Shown: positions 8,237 to 17,226, numbered from the stretch's first letter. The stretch: DNA of 64,000 nt from Halosimplex halobium (GCF_051414055.1 NZ_JBLKNX010000005.1:186001-250000); one strand, 5' to 3'. Notes: generated by a model not told the origin, from the letters alone. Translations and numbers: made by a program.

Positions 8237-8360
8237 GGTTTCCTTCCCCACGCGCGCCTGAACGCTACCCGGACGCCCCTTCGGGACGGCGCCCCAGCCG
8301 CCGCCCACTCTCCGTCCGGACCGGTCCCCACCGCGCGTACCGACCAATATATCGGCGAAT

Positions 8361-8372
8361 ACATATAAATAT
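8361..8372 (-). promoter_or_regulatory. AT-rich promoter patch before the pilin gene
   Basis: The 306-bp gap 8237-8542 has no gene. It holds a clear AT island (ATATATCGG then ACATATAAATATTTGTC) whose minus-strand ATTTATATG is a good TATA box for the pilin, with a start point near 8338. Confidence 0.5.
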
Positions 8373-8542
8373 TTGTCAAGATCTGTCCGGTACTCACCGA
8401 CTCCCCTCGGGTCGCGCGGCTCGCCGGTCGACAGTTCCGTCGGCAGCGTACGGGGAAGCGGATGAGGCGAACGGGGGCGAGGATACGACGGTGCGAATTT
8501 GCGGGCGGAGGTGCGATGGTGCGAACGCGGCGGCGCGGCCGC

Positions 8543-9913
8543 TCAGTACTTGGGGTCGGCGCCGGTCGTCTCGTACACGTCGTCGAGGATCTCGTCGCGG
8601 CGGATCTGCCAGTCGGCGAAGCCCTCGCGGCTGTCGGGGTAGTCCTCGTAGTGGTCGAGGACCCGCTCGGCCAGCTGTTTCGTCTCGTAGAGGTCGTAGA
8701 TGGTGCCCCAGTGGCCGACCGACTTGACCGCGGTCTTGAGCTTGAGCCAGAGGCCGATGTCGGTCTCGCCGGCGTAGAGCCCCTCGGCGATCTTCTCGGC
8801 GGGCAGGGCCGCCAGCATCCCCATCAGGTCGTCGATGTCGTATGCGGTCACGAAGATGTTGTACACGTCCAGCGTGGCGAAGCGGGCGCCGAAGTGGTCC
8901 ATCACCCGCTTGTTGTACTCCCAGAGGCTGTCCTCGCCCACGTCGCCGTCCTCGATGGCGGCGACCGCCTGCTCGCCGGCGTACTGCCCGGAGTAGGCGG
9001 CGCCGCCGATGCCGCCGCCGGTCGTCGGGTTCACGAGCCCGGCGGCGTCACCGGCCGCAATAAAGCCCGGCGCGACCGCCGAGTCGTAGGGCCGTCGCGT
9101 CGGCAGGGCGGCGCCGAGCTTGTCCTCGACGGTGGCGCCGTCGAACTCCTCGCGGTTCCGCAGGTCCCGTTTGAGGTCCTCGACGAGGTGCATCGGCTCC
9201 TCGTTCATCTGGAAGCCCAGCCCGGCGTTGATCTCGGTGTCGGTCCGCGGGAAGTACCACAGGTACCCCGCCGCGCGCTCGGTCGGCTTGAAGACGAGGG
9301 CGTCGTCCCACTCGACGGGCTCGTCGACCGTCACGACCTCGCGGTACGCCGAGCAGAACTGGCTGTAGCTGACGTTCGTATCGAAGGTCGTCCCGTCGAA
9401 GTCGACGTTGTCCTGGAGGATCGACAGCGCGCCCGCGCCGTCGATGACCATCTCGGCCTCGTAGTCGACGGGGTCGCCCTCCCGCATCGCGCGGACGCCC
9501 GTGACCGTCCCGTCGTCGGCCTGGGTCACGTCCTTGACGAGCGTGTCGAAGTGGATCTCGGCGCCGGCGTCGCGCGCGCCCTCGATGACCGCCTTGCCGT
9601 ACTCCCAGCGGTCGATGACGGCGAGCTCCCCGGGGACGGGAATCTCCAGCACGGTGTCCTCCTGTGGGATCTCGAAGCGGCCGTGGTCGACGCCGGTGTT
9701 TGTCATCGCGGGTTCGATCTGCGATTTCGGGATCGCGTCGGGGAAGGAGCTGGCCCCCTTGAGAGCGTCGCCACAGGCGATGTGCCCCCCCTCCTCCTCC
9801 GGTTTGCGCTCGAGGAGCGCGACGTCGTAGCCCTCACGGGCGACGGTCGCCGCGGCGTAACAGCCGGCGGTCCCCGCCCCGACGACGACGACATCGTACT
9901 CGCGTGTAGTCAT
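8543..9913 (-). CDS. Digeranylgeranylglycerophospholipid reductase / geranylgeranyl reductase family
   Basis: 456 aa FAD-dependent reductase. The N-terminal Rossmann motif is VVVVGAGTAGCYAAATVA with LLERKPEEEGGHIACGDAL. The conserved FAD-binding GFIAAGDAAGLVNPTTGGGI lies about residue 280-300, and YLWYFPRTDTEINAGLG is the substrate-side motif of the geranylgeranyl reductase family. In archaea these enzymes saturate the isoprenoid chains of membrane ether lipids. The start at MTTREYDVVV is preferred; the upstream frame is only extension through the intergenic region. A TAAAGAG box lies near 9950. Confidence 0.88.
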   Translation of the reverse strand: MTTREYDVVVVGAGTAGCYAAATVAREGYDVALLERKPEEEGGHIACGDALKGASSFPDAIPKSQIEPAMTNTGVDHGRFEIPQEDTVLEIPVPGELAVIDRWEYGKAVIEGARDAGAEIHFDTLVKDVTQADDGTVTGVRAMREGDPVDYEAEMVIDGAGALSILQDNVDFDGTTFDTNVSYSQFCSAYREVVTVDEPVEWDDALVFKPTERAAGYLWYFPRTDTEINAGLGFQMNEEPMHLVEDLKRDLRNREEFDGATVEDKLGAALPTRRPYDSAVAPGFIAAGDAAGLVNPTTGGGIGGAAYSGQYAGEQAVAAIEDGDVGEDSLWEYNKRVMDHFGARFATLDVYNIFVTAYDIDDLMGMLAALPAEKIAEGLYAGETDIGLWLKLKTAVKSVGHWGTIYDLYETKQLAERVLDHYEDYPDSREGFADWQIRRDEILDDVYETTGADPKY

Positions 9914-10086
9914 GGTCCATCTTTCGCGGGGCGGGGGAGAAAACTCTTTACCAACCGTCTTTTTGCCACCGGGGTCCCTCGGTGGCTGCGCCCCCTGCAG
10001 AAACCCGGGTGGCAACGACGTGGACGAAACCACCCTCAGAGTGATCGCTGACGGCCCCTCGGTCGCGGACCGTCGTCGCGGAATCG

Positions 10087-11913
10087 CTAGCGGGCGTCGG
10101 GGAACCGGAGCGAGACGGTGCTGCCGTCCTCGTCGACGTCGAACAACAGGTCGGCCCCGCAGCGGTCGGCGACCCAGGAGACGATCCACAGGCCGATGCC
10201 GCTGCTGTGGGACAGCGGGGTCTCCTCCCGGCGACGGATCACCGACCGCTCGTGCTCTGAGATGCCGGGGCCGTCGTCGCTGACGCGGATCTCCGCGCCG
10301 TCGGCGCCACGGGCGACGGTCACGCGGACGGAGGGTTCAGCGGCGTCGTTGTGTTCGACGGCGTTCTCGACGAGGCACTCGACGGCCGACTCGACGCCCG
10401 ACCCCGTCTCGACGGTGCAGGCCTCGGCGCCGTCGACGGTGTAGGTCGCGTCGGGGTAGCGGTCGCGGACCCGCTCGACGACCCGCTCGGCGACGACACG
10501 CAGGTCGTAGGTGGCTGTCTCGTCCGTCCGGTCGACCAGATCCTCGATGGTCCGGGCCTTCTCGCTGAGTCCGATCAGTTCGTCGCTGGCCTCGACGATG
10601 CGGTCGACGCGGGCGGCGTCGTCGCCCGTCGCCGACTCGGCGATCAGGTCGGCGTTGCCGCGGATCGTCGTCAGCTTGTTGCGGATGTTGTGCCGCAGCA
10701 CCCGTGAGAGGATCTGCCGGAGCAGGTCAAGCTCGGCCTCCCGCTCCTCCAGCTCGCGCTCGCGGCGCTTGATCGGCGTGATGTCCCTGAGGACGACCAC
10801 TCGGGCGACGGTGCGGCCGCCCTCGACGACCGGCGACACCGTCACCGAAAACGAGTGGGTCTCGCCGTCGACCGCCTCGCTGACGACCGCCGACCCCGAC
10901 GACCGGGCGGCGGTCGCGGCCCCGTCGCCGGCAGTCGTCGATAGCCCGTCACCGGTCGGTGGGCCGTCGGTGTCCGGTTGGCCGTCGCCAGCCGGTGGGC
11001 CGTCGTCGGCCACCGGTCCGGCGCTGTCGGCCGCGGTCGTCCCGCCGTCGGGCGCGGACACCCCGGCCAGCGACGGGAGGTACCGGTCGACGGGGTCGCC
11101 GGCGTACGAGCGGGGGATGTCGAACTGCGTGCGGGCGGCCCGGTTGCAGTCGACGACGCGGTCCTCGTCGTCGAGCGTCACGACGGCGTCCTGCATCTCG
11201 GCCATCGCGACCTGGCGGGCGACGGGGACGATGTCGAGAAACTCCGCGCGGTACAGCGCCCACGACAGCAGGAGGCCGCTGCCGACGAGGCCGAACGGCG
11301 TCAGGTCGTGGACCGTCGGGACCGGGCCGAACAGCGTGGCGAGGTTCGCGACCACGGGCGGGAGCACCGCGACCGAGAGCACGGCGGTCTGGCGGCGCCG
11401 GAGCCCGCTCGACCGCGACCACTCGACGACGAGCAACCCGGTCCCGACGACGATCAGCCCGTAGTTGACGGCGGTCTGGACCCAGAACCACGGCCCGTAC
11501 GCGACGACCGGGACCGTCCCCCGGACGGTCGTCGCCGGCCCGAAGACGAGGCCGTGGGTGCCGTTGGTCACCACCAGCAGGAGTTCGATCAGCACGTACG
11601 CGACGGCGGTGGCCGCGACGGTCCGCGACAGCGACAGCCGGCCGGTCACCTCCGCGGCGACGAGGAACCAGCCGACCGAGATGATCGACGCCGCCGAGAG
11701 CCTGAGCGTCCACAGCCCCATCGACGGGGCGAACCCGGTCACGAAGTAGTTGACCCCCTGGCTCAGCGGCCACAGCGAGATTCCCAGGACGGCCAGCGCG
11801 AACCCCGTGCTCCCCGGCTTGTCCGGGCGTCGGATCGGCTCGCGCAACAGGACGAGTAGCCCGACCCCCGTCAGGAGGTACGCGACTCCCACGACGGCCG
11901 TCACCGACACCAT
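10087..11913 (-). CDS. Membrane histidine kinase with N-terminal 7TM and PAS domains
   Basis: 608 aa. About seven hydrophobic segments occupy residues 1-220 (the 7TM sensor found in haloarchaeal kinases), ending in the GLLLSWALYRAEFLDIVPVA linker. A PAS domain follows (MQDAVVTLDDEDRVVDCNRA), interrupted by a Gly/Asp/Pro-rich insert (PVADDGPPAGDGQPDTDGPP). The dimerisation H-box is LSRVLRHNIRNKLTTIRGNA. ATPase boxes are ECLVENAVEHND (N), VSDDGPGIS (G1) and SSGIGLWIVSWVA (G2). The likely input is a membrane or energy signal, unknown. No response regulator is adjacent; the HalX regulator at 15192 is the nearest. Confidence 0.9.
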   Translation of the reverse strand: MVSVTAVVGVAYLLTGVGLLVLLREPIRRPDKPGSTGFALAVLGISLWPLSQGVNYFVTGFAPSMGLWTLRLSAASIISVGWFLVAAEVTGRLSLSRTVAATAVAYVLIELLLVVTNGTHGLVFGPATTVRGTVPVVAYGPWFWVQTAVNYGLIVVGTGLLVVEWSRSSGLRRRQTAVLSVAVLPPVVANLATLFGPVPTVHDLTPFGLVGSGLLLSWALYRAEFLDIVPVARQVAMAEMQDAVVTLDDEDRVVDCNRAARTQFDIPRSYAGDPVDRYLPSLAGVSAPDGGTTAADSAGPVADDGPPAGDGQPDTDGPPTGDGLSTTAGDGAATAARSSGSAVVSEAVDGETHSFSVTVSPVVEGGRTVARVVVLRDITPIKRRERELEEREAELDLLRQILSRVLRHNIRNKLTTIRGNADLIAESATGDDAARVDRIVEASDELIGLSEKARTIEDLVDRTDETATYDLRVVAERVVERVRDRYPDATYTVDGAEACTVETGSGVESAVECLVENAVEHNDAAEPSVRVTVARGADGAEIRVSDDGPGISEHERSVIRRREETPLSHSSGIGLWIVSWVADRCGADLLFDVDEDGSTVSLRFPDAR

Positions 11914-12025
11914 TCCCCGACCGTTGTACGGGCGGCTACAAAACTCGTCCGGTCAGTTCAACGGCTACGGGGCGTCTGGCCGCGGATCGCGGGACCGCCT
12001 GACTGCGGCGGGACCGCTCGCCCGT

Positions 12026-12364
12026 TCACCAGTCGACCGAGAGAGTGCCGTCGCCGTTCGGGTCGGGCGCGATCTCCTCGTCGGTACGGCGGTCGACGAC
12101 GTGGATGACCCCGCGGTCCTTCTTCGCGGGGCAGGCCTCCGCCGCGCGGACGTTCTCGTCGAGGTCGTCCTCGCCGATGAAGTACGCCCGCGGTTTGGCG
12201 ATCCCCGTCGATATGTCCAGCTTCCAGTTGTCCGAGACCTCCGCGCACTTCCCGGCGCCGAAGCACTTGTTCGCCTCGAAGATGATCTTGTACGGCTTCT
12301 CCTCGACGGGGGGCGCGTCGCGCTCGCCGATCGTGGCCGGGTCGACGGGACCGTCCTCTGCCAT
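12026..12364 (-). CDS. Ferredoxin, three-cysteine type
   Basis: 112 aa starting MAEDGPVDPATIGERDAP. The motif ANKCFGAGKCAEVSDNW gives C-x5-C, and the third Cys is in EACPAKKDRGVIHV. With three visible cysteines and the C-P ending it looks like a 3Fe-4S or atypical single-cluster ferredoxin rather than the 2Fe-2S haloarchaeal type. An acidic N-terminal extension and the WKLD/TGIAKPRAYF segment are typical of haloarchaeal members. It acts as a soluble electron carrier. The partner is not in the window. Confidence 0.82.
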   Translation of the reverse strand: MAEDGPVDPATIGERDAPPVEEKPYKIIFEANKCFGAGKCAEVSDNWKLDISTGIAKPRAYFIGEDDLDENVRAAEACPAKKDRGVIHVVDRRTDEEIAPDPNGDGTLSVDW

Positions 12365-12490
12365 ACGGTCCGATCGGCGGCGACGGACCTTTCGTCTGTC
12401 GCTTCGGGCGAGTCTTCGACCGGCCGCCGGACGCCGGCTGCCGGGCGGCGCCCGGATACGGAGCCGACTCCCGGGACGGGTCCCCCACCG

Positions 12491-12499
12491 GCTATAAGA
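12491..12499 (+). promoter_or_regulatory. TATA box for the 12523 gene
   Basis: GCTATAAGA, centred 28 nt upstream of the ATG at 12523, consistent with a leaderless mRNA. Confidence 0.65.
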
Positions 12500-12522
12500 C
12501 GCGGGCGGACCCACCACGAGAC

Positions 12523-12987
12523 ATGACGTACCTGGTGCCCTTCGACGGGTCGGCGCTGGCCGAGGCGGCCCTGGGGCGGGCGGCGGAGTTCGCCGAACTC
12601 ACCGACGAGGAGGTCGTCGCGCTGATCGTGATCCCGCTCGACGAACGGGAGTTCGCCGTCGAGCGCGGCTGGATCGACGAGAGCGAGCGCTACGACCCCG
12701 ACGAGATCGAGTCGGCGCTGGAGGCGAAGATCCGCGCCGTCGCCCCCGACGCGACCGTCCGCTGCGAGCGCCCCGAGGACGTGAGTTCGGTCGCCTCGGT
12801 CACGACCGACGTGGTCCGGACGATCCGCTCGGTCGCGCAGGAGGTCGACGCCGAGATCGTCTTCATCGGCAGCGAGAACGCCGGCCGCGTCTCGACGCCC
12901 GTCTCCAGCGTCGGCGCGCCGGTCTCCGAGGACCCCCGCTACGACGTGCACATCGTCCGCCACGTCGACGACGCCGACACGGACTGA
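12523..12987 (+). CDS. UspA-like protein lacking the ATP-binding loop
   Basis: 154 aa with the Usp fold: MTYLVPFDGSALAEAALGRA, a LIVIPLDEREFAVERGW second strand, and a C-terminal DAEIVFIGSENAGRVSTPVS strand. The usual G-x2-G-x9-G-S/T nucleotide loop is absent: the position reads GSENAGRVSTP. It therefore probably does not bind ATP in the usual way. It is convergent with a second, canonical Usp gene only 32 nt away. Leaderless start supported by the TATA box at 12491. Confidence 0.82.
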   Translation: MTYLVPFDGSALAEAALGRAAEFAELTDEEVVALIVIPLDEREFAVERGWIDESERYDPDEIESALEAKIRAVAPDATVRCERPEDVSSVASVTTDVVRTIRSVAQEVDAEIVFIGSENAGRVSTPVSSVGAPVSEDPRYDVHIVRHVDDADTD

Positions 12988-13019
12988 CCGACAGCGCGGC
13001 CCGGCCCGTTACGGCCGCC

Positions 13020-13448
13020 TCAGCGCACGACGGTCACGGGGACGGGCGAGCGCCGGACGACCGCCTCGGCGACGCTGCCCAGGAGGATGCGGGTGACGCC
13101 CGAGCGGCCGTGGCTCCCCATGACGATCTGGTCGACCGCCTCGTCCTCGGCGAACTCGACGATGACGCGGATCGGCTTGCCGACCTCGATCTCCCGTTCG
13201 ATCGAGAGGTCGGTCCCGTCGGCGAGGTCGGCGATCTCGTCGAACAGCTCCTCGGCGGCAGCCCGCTCGCTCTCGTACCACTCCTCGGAGAAACTCGGGA
13301 TGGAGGCCTGGGCGCTGTAGCCGGCCTCCGCGGGGTTGACGACGTGCAACAGCACCACCTCCGCGCCGCCGAACTCCTCGGCGACGAACTCGAACGCCCT
13401 GTGTGCCTGCTCGGACCCGTCGACCGGGACCAGAATGCGCTTGCCCAT
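13020..13448 (-). CDS. Universal stress protein UspA family, ATP-binding type
   Basis: 142 aa. MGKRILVPVDGSEQAHRAFE opens the Usp fold, and GSHGRSGVTRILLGSVAEAV carries the complete G-x2-G-x9-G-S ATP-binding loop, followed by RRSPVPVTVVR. The start at MGKRILVP is the family start; longer readings upstream are unsupported. Paired tail-to-tail with the 12523 Usp gene. Confidence 0.9.
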   Translation of the reverse strand: MGKRILVPVDGSEQAHRAFEFVAEEFGGAEVVLLHVVNPAEAGYSAQASIPSFSEEWYESERAAAEELFDEIADLADGTDLSIEREIEVGKPIRVIVEFAEDEAVDQIVMGSHGRSGVTRILLGSVAEAVVRRSPVPVTVVR

Positions 13449-13622
13449 GCCCCACGTACGACCCGGCCGGGGCTTCAATCTTCGGCGGTCGGCGGCCTCG
13501 GGAGGGCGGACCTCCGCCCGGTCCGCCCGGGCTACCCGGTCCACCCCGCGAGTCCGACGCGGCGACCGCACGACCGGCCCGGACCGACAACGCTTAGGGT
13601 CGCTCCCGGTCTATGCGGCGAC

Positions 13623-14042
13623 ATGTTCGACACGCTCGCCGCGGTCGCGCCGCTGCAGTCGACCGGAGCGGTGGTCGCGGCGGCGTTCCCCGCGCTGACC
13701 TGGGTCACGCTGGTCGCCTGGGTCTACCTGGACGCCGTCGCCCGCGAGGCCGACCACCCGGTCGGCTCGACGCTCGCGGTCGCCGCGTTCCCGCCCGCGC
13801 TGGTCGGGTACGTCGCCTACCGGCCCGAGCGGACCGCGCCGCAGTCCGACCGCGAGCGGCTGGCGCTGACCGTCCTGCTGGCGCTGCTGGCGGCGATGAT
13901 GGCCGGCACCGTCTTCTCGCCGCCGGACGTGTTCGCCCAGCCGCGCAACACCTTCGGCGCCCTGCTGGCGCTGCTGCCGCTGTTCTACCTGATCGTCTAC
14001 CGGGAGGGGCCGGACGCCGCGGACGCCGACCCGTCCTCCTGA
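13623..14042 (+). CDS. Hypothetical membrane protein, four-helix type
   Basis: 139 aa, family not recognised. It starts MFDTLAAVAPLQSTGAVVAA. Four hydrophobic segments can be seen at about residues 16-38, 50-66, 78-96 and 108-125, with short charged loops such as EADHPVG and YRPERTAPQSDRER. The C-terminal tail is acidic. The start is chosen at the ATG closest to the first membrane helix; CGCTTAGGG about 30 nt upstream may be the promoter. Nothing in the neighbours points to a role. Confidence 0.7.
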   Translation: MFDTLAAVAPLQSTGAVVAAAFPALTWVTLVAWVYLDAVAREADHPVGSTLAVAAFPPALVGYVAYRPERTAPQSDRERLALTVLLALLAAMMAGTVFSPPDVFAQPRNTFGALLALLPLFYLIVYREGPDAADADPSS

Positions 14043-14065
14043 GCGCCGGCTGCCGCGAAAACCGG

Positions 14066-15001
14066 TCAGTCGTCGCCGTTGACTTCCTCGCGCAGGGTCG
14101 CCACCTCGGCGACCCGCTCGGCGTGGGCGTTGTGCTGGTGGATGGACTCGTCGTTGGACTGCTCCATGCGGACGACGGCGTCGTCGTCGAGCTCGGGGAA
14201 CTCGTCGATCACGCCCTCGGCCATCGCGCGGACGCAGTCCTCGACGAACTTCGCGTCGAGGTGGGACTGGTAGGTCATGTGGTCCTCGTCGGGCCGTTTC
14301 GCGAGGTTGTAGATGCGCGCGCTCATCGAGTCGCGGGCCACCTCGATCAGTTCGACCAGGTCCACGTCCGGGCCGCTCTCGCTCTCGACGGTCAGGGTGG
14401 CGTGGCCGCGCTGGGAGTGGCCCGGCTGGGGGACCTCCTCGAGGAACTCCTCGATGGTGCGGTCGTCGACGCCCTGCTCGCGGAGTTTCTCGCGGGCGCG
14501 GGCGGCGGACATTCCCTGCGAGCAGGGACAGACCGTCATGCCGGTGACCTCGGCGCCGATCTCCTCGCGGATGTCGCCGTCCTCGGTGGCCGTCGCCGAG
14601 GCGATCACGTCGGCGGTCGACTGAGTGGGCAGGTCGCTGGCGGGCGTCCGCTCGCGCGTGACGAACTCCGCCTCCATGCGGACTTCCGCCTGCTCGGTGT
14701 AGTCGTGCTTGTCGAGCAGGCGCTCGGCGGCGTGGCCGCAGATGTCCTCGATGCGCAGGTCGCCCTGGCTGACCGCCTCCTCCAGGGTCTCGTCGACGAC
14801 CTCCATGTTGCGGCTCATGTCGGCGCCCTTCCGCCAGGACGGCAGGTCGACGAACACCTCGAACTCGGCCATCAGGACGTAGGGGCGTTTCTCCTCGCGG
14901 CTGATCTCGACTAACTTCTCGACGCCGGTGACGCCGACGCGGTTGAGGCCGACGGTCACGTCCGGGCTCGACGCCTGGACGTCCGGCAGTTGCGGAGTCA
15001 T
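14066..15001 (-). CDS. mptA: GTP cyclohydrolase MptA (type IV)
   Basis: 311 aa. Starts MTPQLPDVQASSPDVTVGLN and contains VGVTGVEKLVEISREEKRPY, KGADMSRNMEVVDETLEEA (S/HxSR-like motif), the metal-site VTGMTVCPCSQGMSA and GHSQRGHATLTV. This is the COG1469/FolE2-like archaeal GTP cyclohydrolase IV, an Fe(II) enzyme that converts GTP to a cyclic phosphate of dihydroneopterin, the first step of archaeal pterin synthesis. The full-length family size matches. The next reading frame to the right is only an extension; the ATG at 15001 begins the known fold. Confidence 0.92.
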   Translation of the reverse strand: MTPQLPDVQASSPDVTVGLNRVGVTGVEKLVEISREEKRPYVLMAEFEVFVDLPSWRKGADMSRNMEVVDETLEEAVSQGDLRIEDICGHAAERLLDKHDYTEQAEVRMEAEFVTRERTPASDLPTQSTADVIASATATEDGDIREEIGAEVTGMTVCPCSQGMSAARAREKLREQGVDDRTIEEFLEEVPQPGHSQRGHATLTVESESGPDVDLVELIEVARDSMSARIYNLAKRPDEDHMTYQSHLDAKFVEDCVRAMAEGVIDEFPELDDDAVVRMEQSNDESIHQHNAHAERVAEVATLREEVNGDD

Positions 15002-15191
15002 TGCGCCCGGCTTAGGACTTTCCCCGAATAGTGTTTTCGAAAGGGTCGGTATCCGCCTGACTCGGTGACGACGCGTCGCTATCGCGGGGGTGCGCCGACC
15101 CGGGCGACCGCCTCGACGGCGGCCGTCCGCGTCGACCGCGGTCGCTCGCGCCGTCGCCGTCACCGCGGGGCGTCGGCCCTCACCGCTCCGA

Positions 15192-15761
15192 TCACTCGTC
15201 CAGGTCGCGGAACAGCGCCTCGAAGTCGTCGTCGGCGAGCCGCTCGGCGGCGTCCGACAGCGAGTCGCGCAGCTCCGCCCGGCGTTCCTCCAGTCGACTG
15301 AACTCGTCGCTGTCTGCCAGTTCCCCGGCGCCTTTCGCCGACTGGAGCGCGACCTGGGTGCGGGTGACCCGGTAGTACTCACGCAGCGCCCGCTCGTAGT
15401 CGGCACAGCGCAGGAGCCGGTCGACGGTGTCGAGCAGCTCATCGCCGCTGACCGGTTTGACGACGTAGTCGTCGAACTCCATGTCGACGATGTCGAAGTC
15501 GGCGTCGACGGCCGTGACCATCGCCACCCGGCAGTCCAGCCCCCGGTCGCGGACCGTCTCCAGGACCTCGTCGCCGACCATGTCCGGCATCCGCCGGTCC
15601 AGCAACACCACGTCCACGTCCTCGTCGAGTTTCGCGAGCGCCTCCTCTCCCCCGTAGGCCGTCCGCACCTCGTGTGCGTCGCGGACGTGTGCTGCGTAGG
15701 CGTCGGCGACTTCCTGCTCGTCGTCGACGATCAGCACGACCCCCCGCTTCGGACCCGTCAT
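15192..15761 (-). CDS. HalX-type response regulator
   Basis: 189 aa. Receiver domain with acidic pocket VDDE (residues 13-16), phosphoacceptor D55 in VVLLDRRMPDM, T in AMVTAVDAD and K in DYVVKPVSGDEL. The C-terminal 70 residues form the HalX domain (LLRCADYERALREYYRVTRT then coiled EFSRLEERRAELRDSL), a predicted helical output found in haloarchaea. Start at MTGPKRGVV (15761). Its promoter region abuts the 19-bp tandem array at 15842-16012; a GCTTTTTGC stretch at 15790-15798 (minus) may be its TATA element. Confidence 0.88.
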   Translation of the reverse strand: MTGPKRGVVLIVDDEQEVADAYAAHVRDAHEVRTAYGGEEALAKLDEDVDVVLLDRRMPDMVGDEVLETVRDRGLDCRVAMVTAVDADFDIVDMEFDDYVVKPVSGDELLDTVDRLLRCADYERALREYYRVTRTQVALQSAKGAGELADSDEFSRLEERRAELRDSLSDAAERLADDDFEALFRDLDE

Positions 15762-15841
15762 ACGAACGTGGGTGTATGGACCGAGCGTGCGCAAAAAGCT
15801 TCCGTCGGTTCACGGAGGCTGGGGATTCCGCTTCCCGAACT

Positions 15842-16012
15842 CGACAGTCTCGGCGGTTATCGACAGTCTCGGCGGTTATCGACAGTCTCGGCGGTTATCG
15901 ACAGTCTCGGCGGTTACCGGCAGTCTCGGCGGTCACCGGCAGTCTCGGCGGTTATCGACAGTCTCGGCGGTTACCGGCAGTCTCGGCGGTCACCGGCAGT
16001 CTCGGCGGTCAC
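15842..16012. repeat. 19-bp tandem repeat array, nine copies
   Basis: Nine direct copies of a 19-bp unit with core CAGTCTCGGCGGT. Three flank types alternate at the junctions: TTAT-CGA, TTAC-CGG and TCAC-CGG. Reading the junctions left to right gives A A A B C A B C C, so three-unit (57-bp) blocks also appear duplicated. There are no spacers. The array begins over the last codons of the 16009 gene and ends about 80 bp before the response-regulator start. Confidence 0.92.
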
Positions 16013-17058
16013 TCGTCGGCGTGTTCGTCGACGAGGTCCTCGTAGCGGGCGCCCGTCTGTTTCAGCGTCTCCGTCGAGTAGAGCCGCTCGTGGGTGACGG
16101 GCAGGTACTCGGCGGCCAGCTCGTCGATCTTCGCGTCGACGGCGTCCTGCTCGCGCCCGTGGATCATCGTGAAGAGGTTGTAGGGCCACTCCTGGTCCGG
16201 CCGGCGCGGCCGGTGGTAACACAGCGTCACGTACGGGAGTTTGCCCACCTCGACGCCCCGCTCGTCGAGCTCGTCGTCGGGTACGTCCCAGACAACCATG
16301 CAGTTGGCGTCGAACCCCGTCACGAGGTGGTTGACGACGCAGCCGATCCGCTTGATACAGCCGTCGGCGAGCAGCTTCTCGACGCTCGCGAGCACGTCCG
16401 CGACCGGCGCGTCGACCGCCGCGGCCACGTCCCGATAGGGGGTCGCCGACAGCGGGAACCCGCCCTGCACTTCGAGCAGGACGCGCCGGTCCAGCGCCGA
16501 CAGGTCCGCGGCCGCCCGCTCGCTGATGGTCGTCGCCGACACGTCGGTCTCCGACAGACTCTCCCGGGCGAAGCGGTCGCCGTTGACCACCGGGAACTCC
16601 AGGTCGATGTAGAAGTCCGTCAGCATCGGGAGGACGAGGACCTCGCAGCCGGTCCGTTCCTCGATCTCGGCGAGGATGGCGTCGCGGCGCTCCTTCGAGG
16701 CGGCGGTCACGACGAACCACATGTTCCACTCGTGGTCCCGTGCGTAGTTGTGGTTGACCTGCTCGTAGCCGTTGATCACGGCGGCGACCTCGTCGAAGCG
16801 GTCGGCCGGCGCCCGCACCGCCGCCAGCGTCGAACTGCCGATCACCGGCGGGTTCAACACGGGCCCGAACCGCCGGAAGATCCCCTCGTCGTAGAGCCGC
16901 CGGACCCGGTCGAGCGCCTCGCTCTCCGCGACGCCCACGTCCGCCGCGACGGCCTCGAAGGGCCGCTCCCGGACCGGGAACCCGCTCTGCCACCCGTCGA
17001 CGAGGGCCGCGTCGACGGCGTCCACCTGCGCCCGCCAGTCGGCCGTCCCCTGACTCAT
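16009..17058 (-). CDS. Fused Lrp/AsnC-like protein, probable siroheme decarboxylase AhbA/B
   Basis: 349 aa built from two AsnC-like halves: an HTH near residue 35-65 (AADVGVAESEALDRVRRLYD) with GIFRRFGPVL, and a second near 195-235 (VAAAVDAPVADVLASVEKLL) with GCIKRIGCVVNH. The first half has VNHNYARDHEWNMWFVV and the second has LCYHRPRRPDQEWPYNLFTM, motifs of siroheme decarboxylase (AhbA/AhbB, NirDL), which converts siroheme to didecarboxysiroheme in the archaeal alternative haem route. Two subunits are normally separate; here they are one polypeptide. A transcription-regulator role cannot be excluded. Minus-strand TTTGATACGC about 27 nt upstream supports the ATG. Confidence 0.8.
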   Translation of the reverse strand: MSQGTADWRAQVDAVDAALVDGWQSGFPVRERPFEAVAADVGVAESEALDRVRRLYDEGIFRRFGPVLNPPVIGSSTLAAVRAPADRFDEVAAVINGYEQVNHNYARDHEWNMWFVVTAASKERRDAILAEIEERTGCEVLVLPMLTDFYIDLEFPVVNGDRFARESLSETDVSATTISERAAADLSALDRRVLLEVQGGFPLSATPYRDVAAAVDAPVADVLASVEKLLADGCIKRIGCVVNHLVTGFDANCMVVWDVPDDELDERGVEVGKLPYVTLCYHRPRRPDQEWPYNLFTMIHGREQDAVDAKIDELAAEYLPVTHERLYSTETLKQTGARYEDLVDEHADE

Positions 17059-17226
17059 TCGACGGGACTAGGGAACAGAAGCGTATCAAACCATCTCTTT
17101 CGACGGGCGACGACGACCGTCCGAGCGAACGGCGAGTACGAGCGAACGGCGAAGTCGACGTGGACACGGCCCTCCACTGACTCGCCCGGACCACGCTTAA
17201 GTTCACACGGCCCCCACAGGCGAGGA

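Noticed and set aside
15842..16012. CRISPR-like array
   Set aside because: The 19-bp units follow each other without spacers and no cas gene is near.
15772..17226. A very long open frame (to 19689) joining the 19-bp array to the penicillin acylase
   Set aside because: The upstream part is only the array and the antisense of the Lrp-like gene. The Tat signal at 17227 marks the true start.
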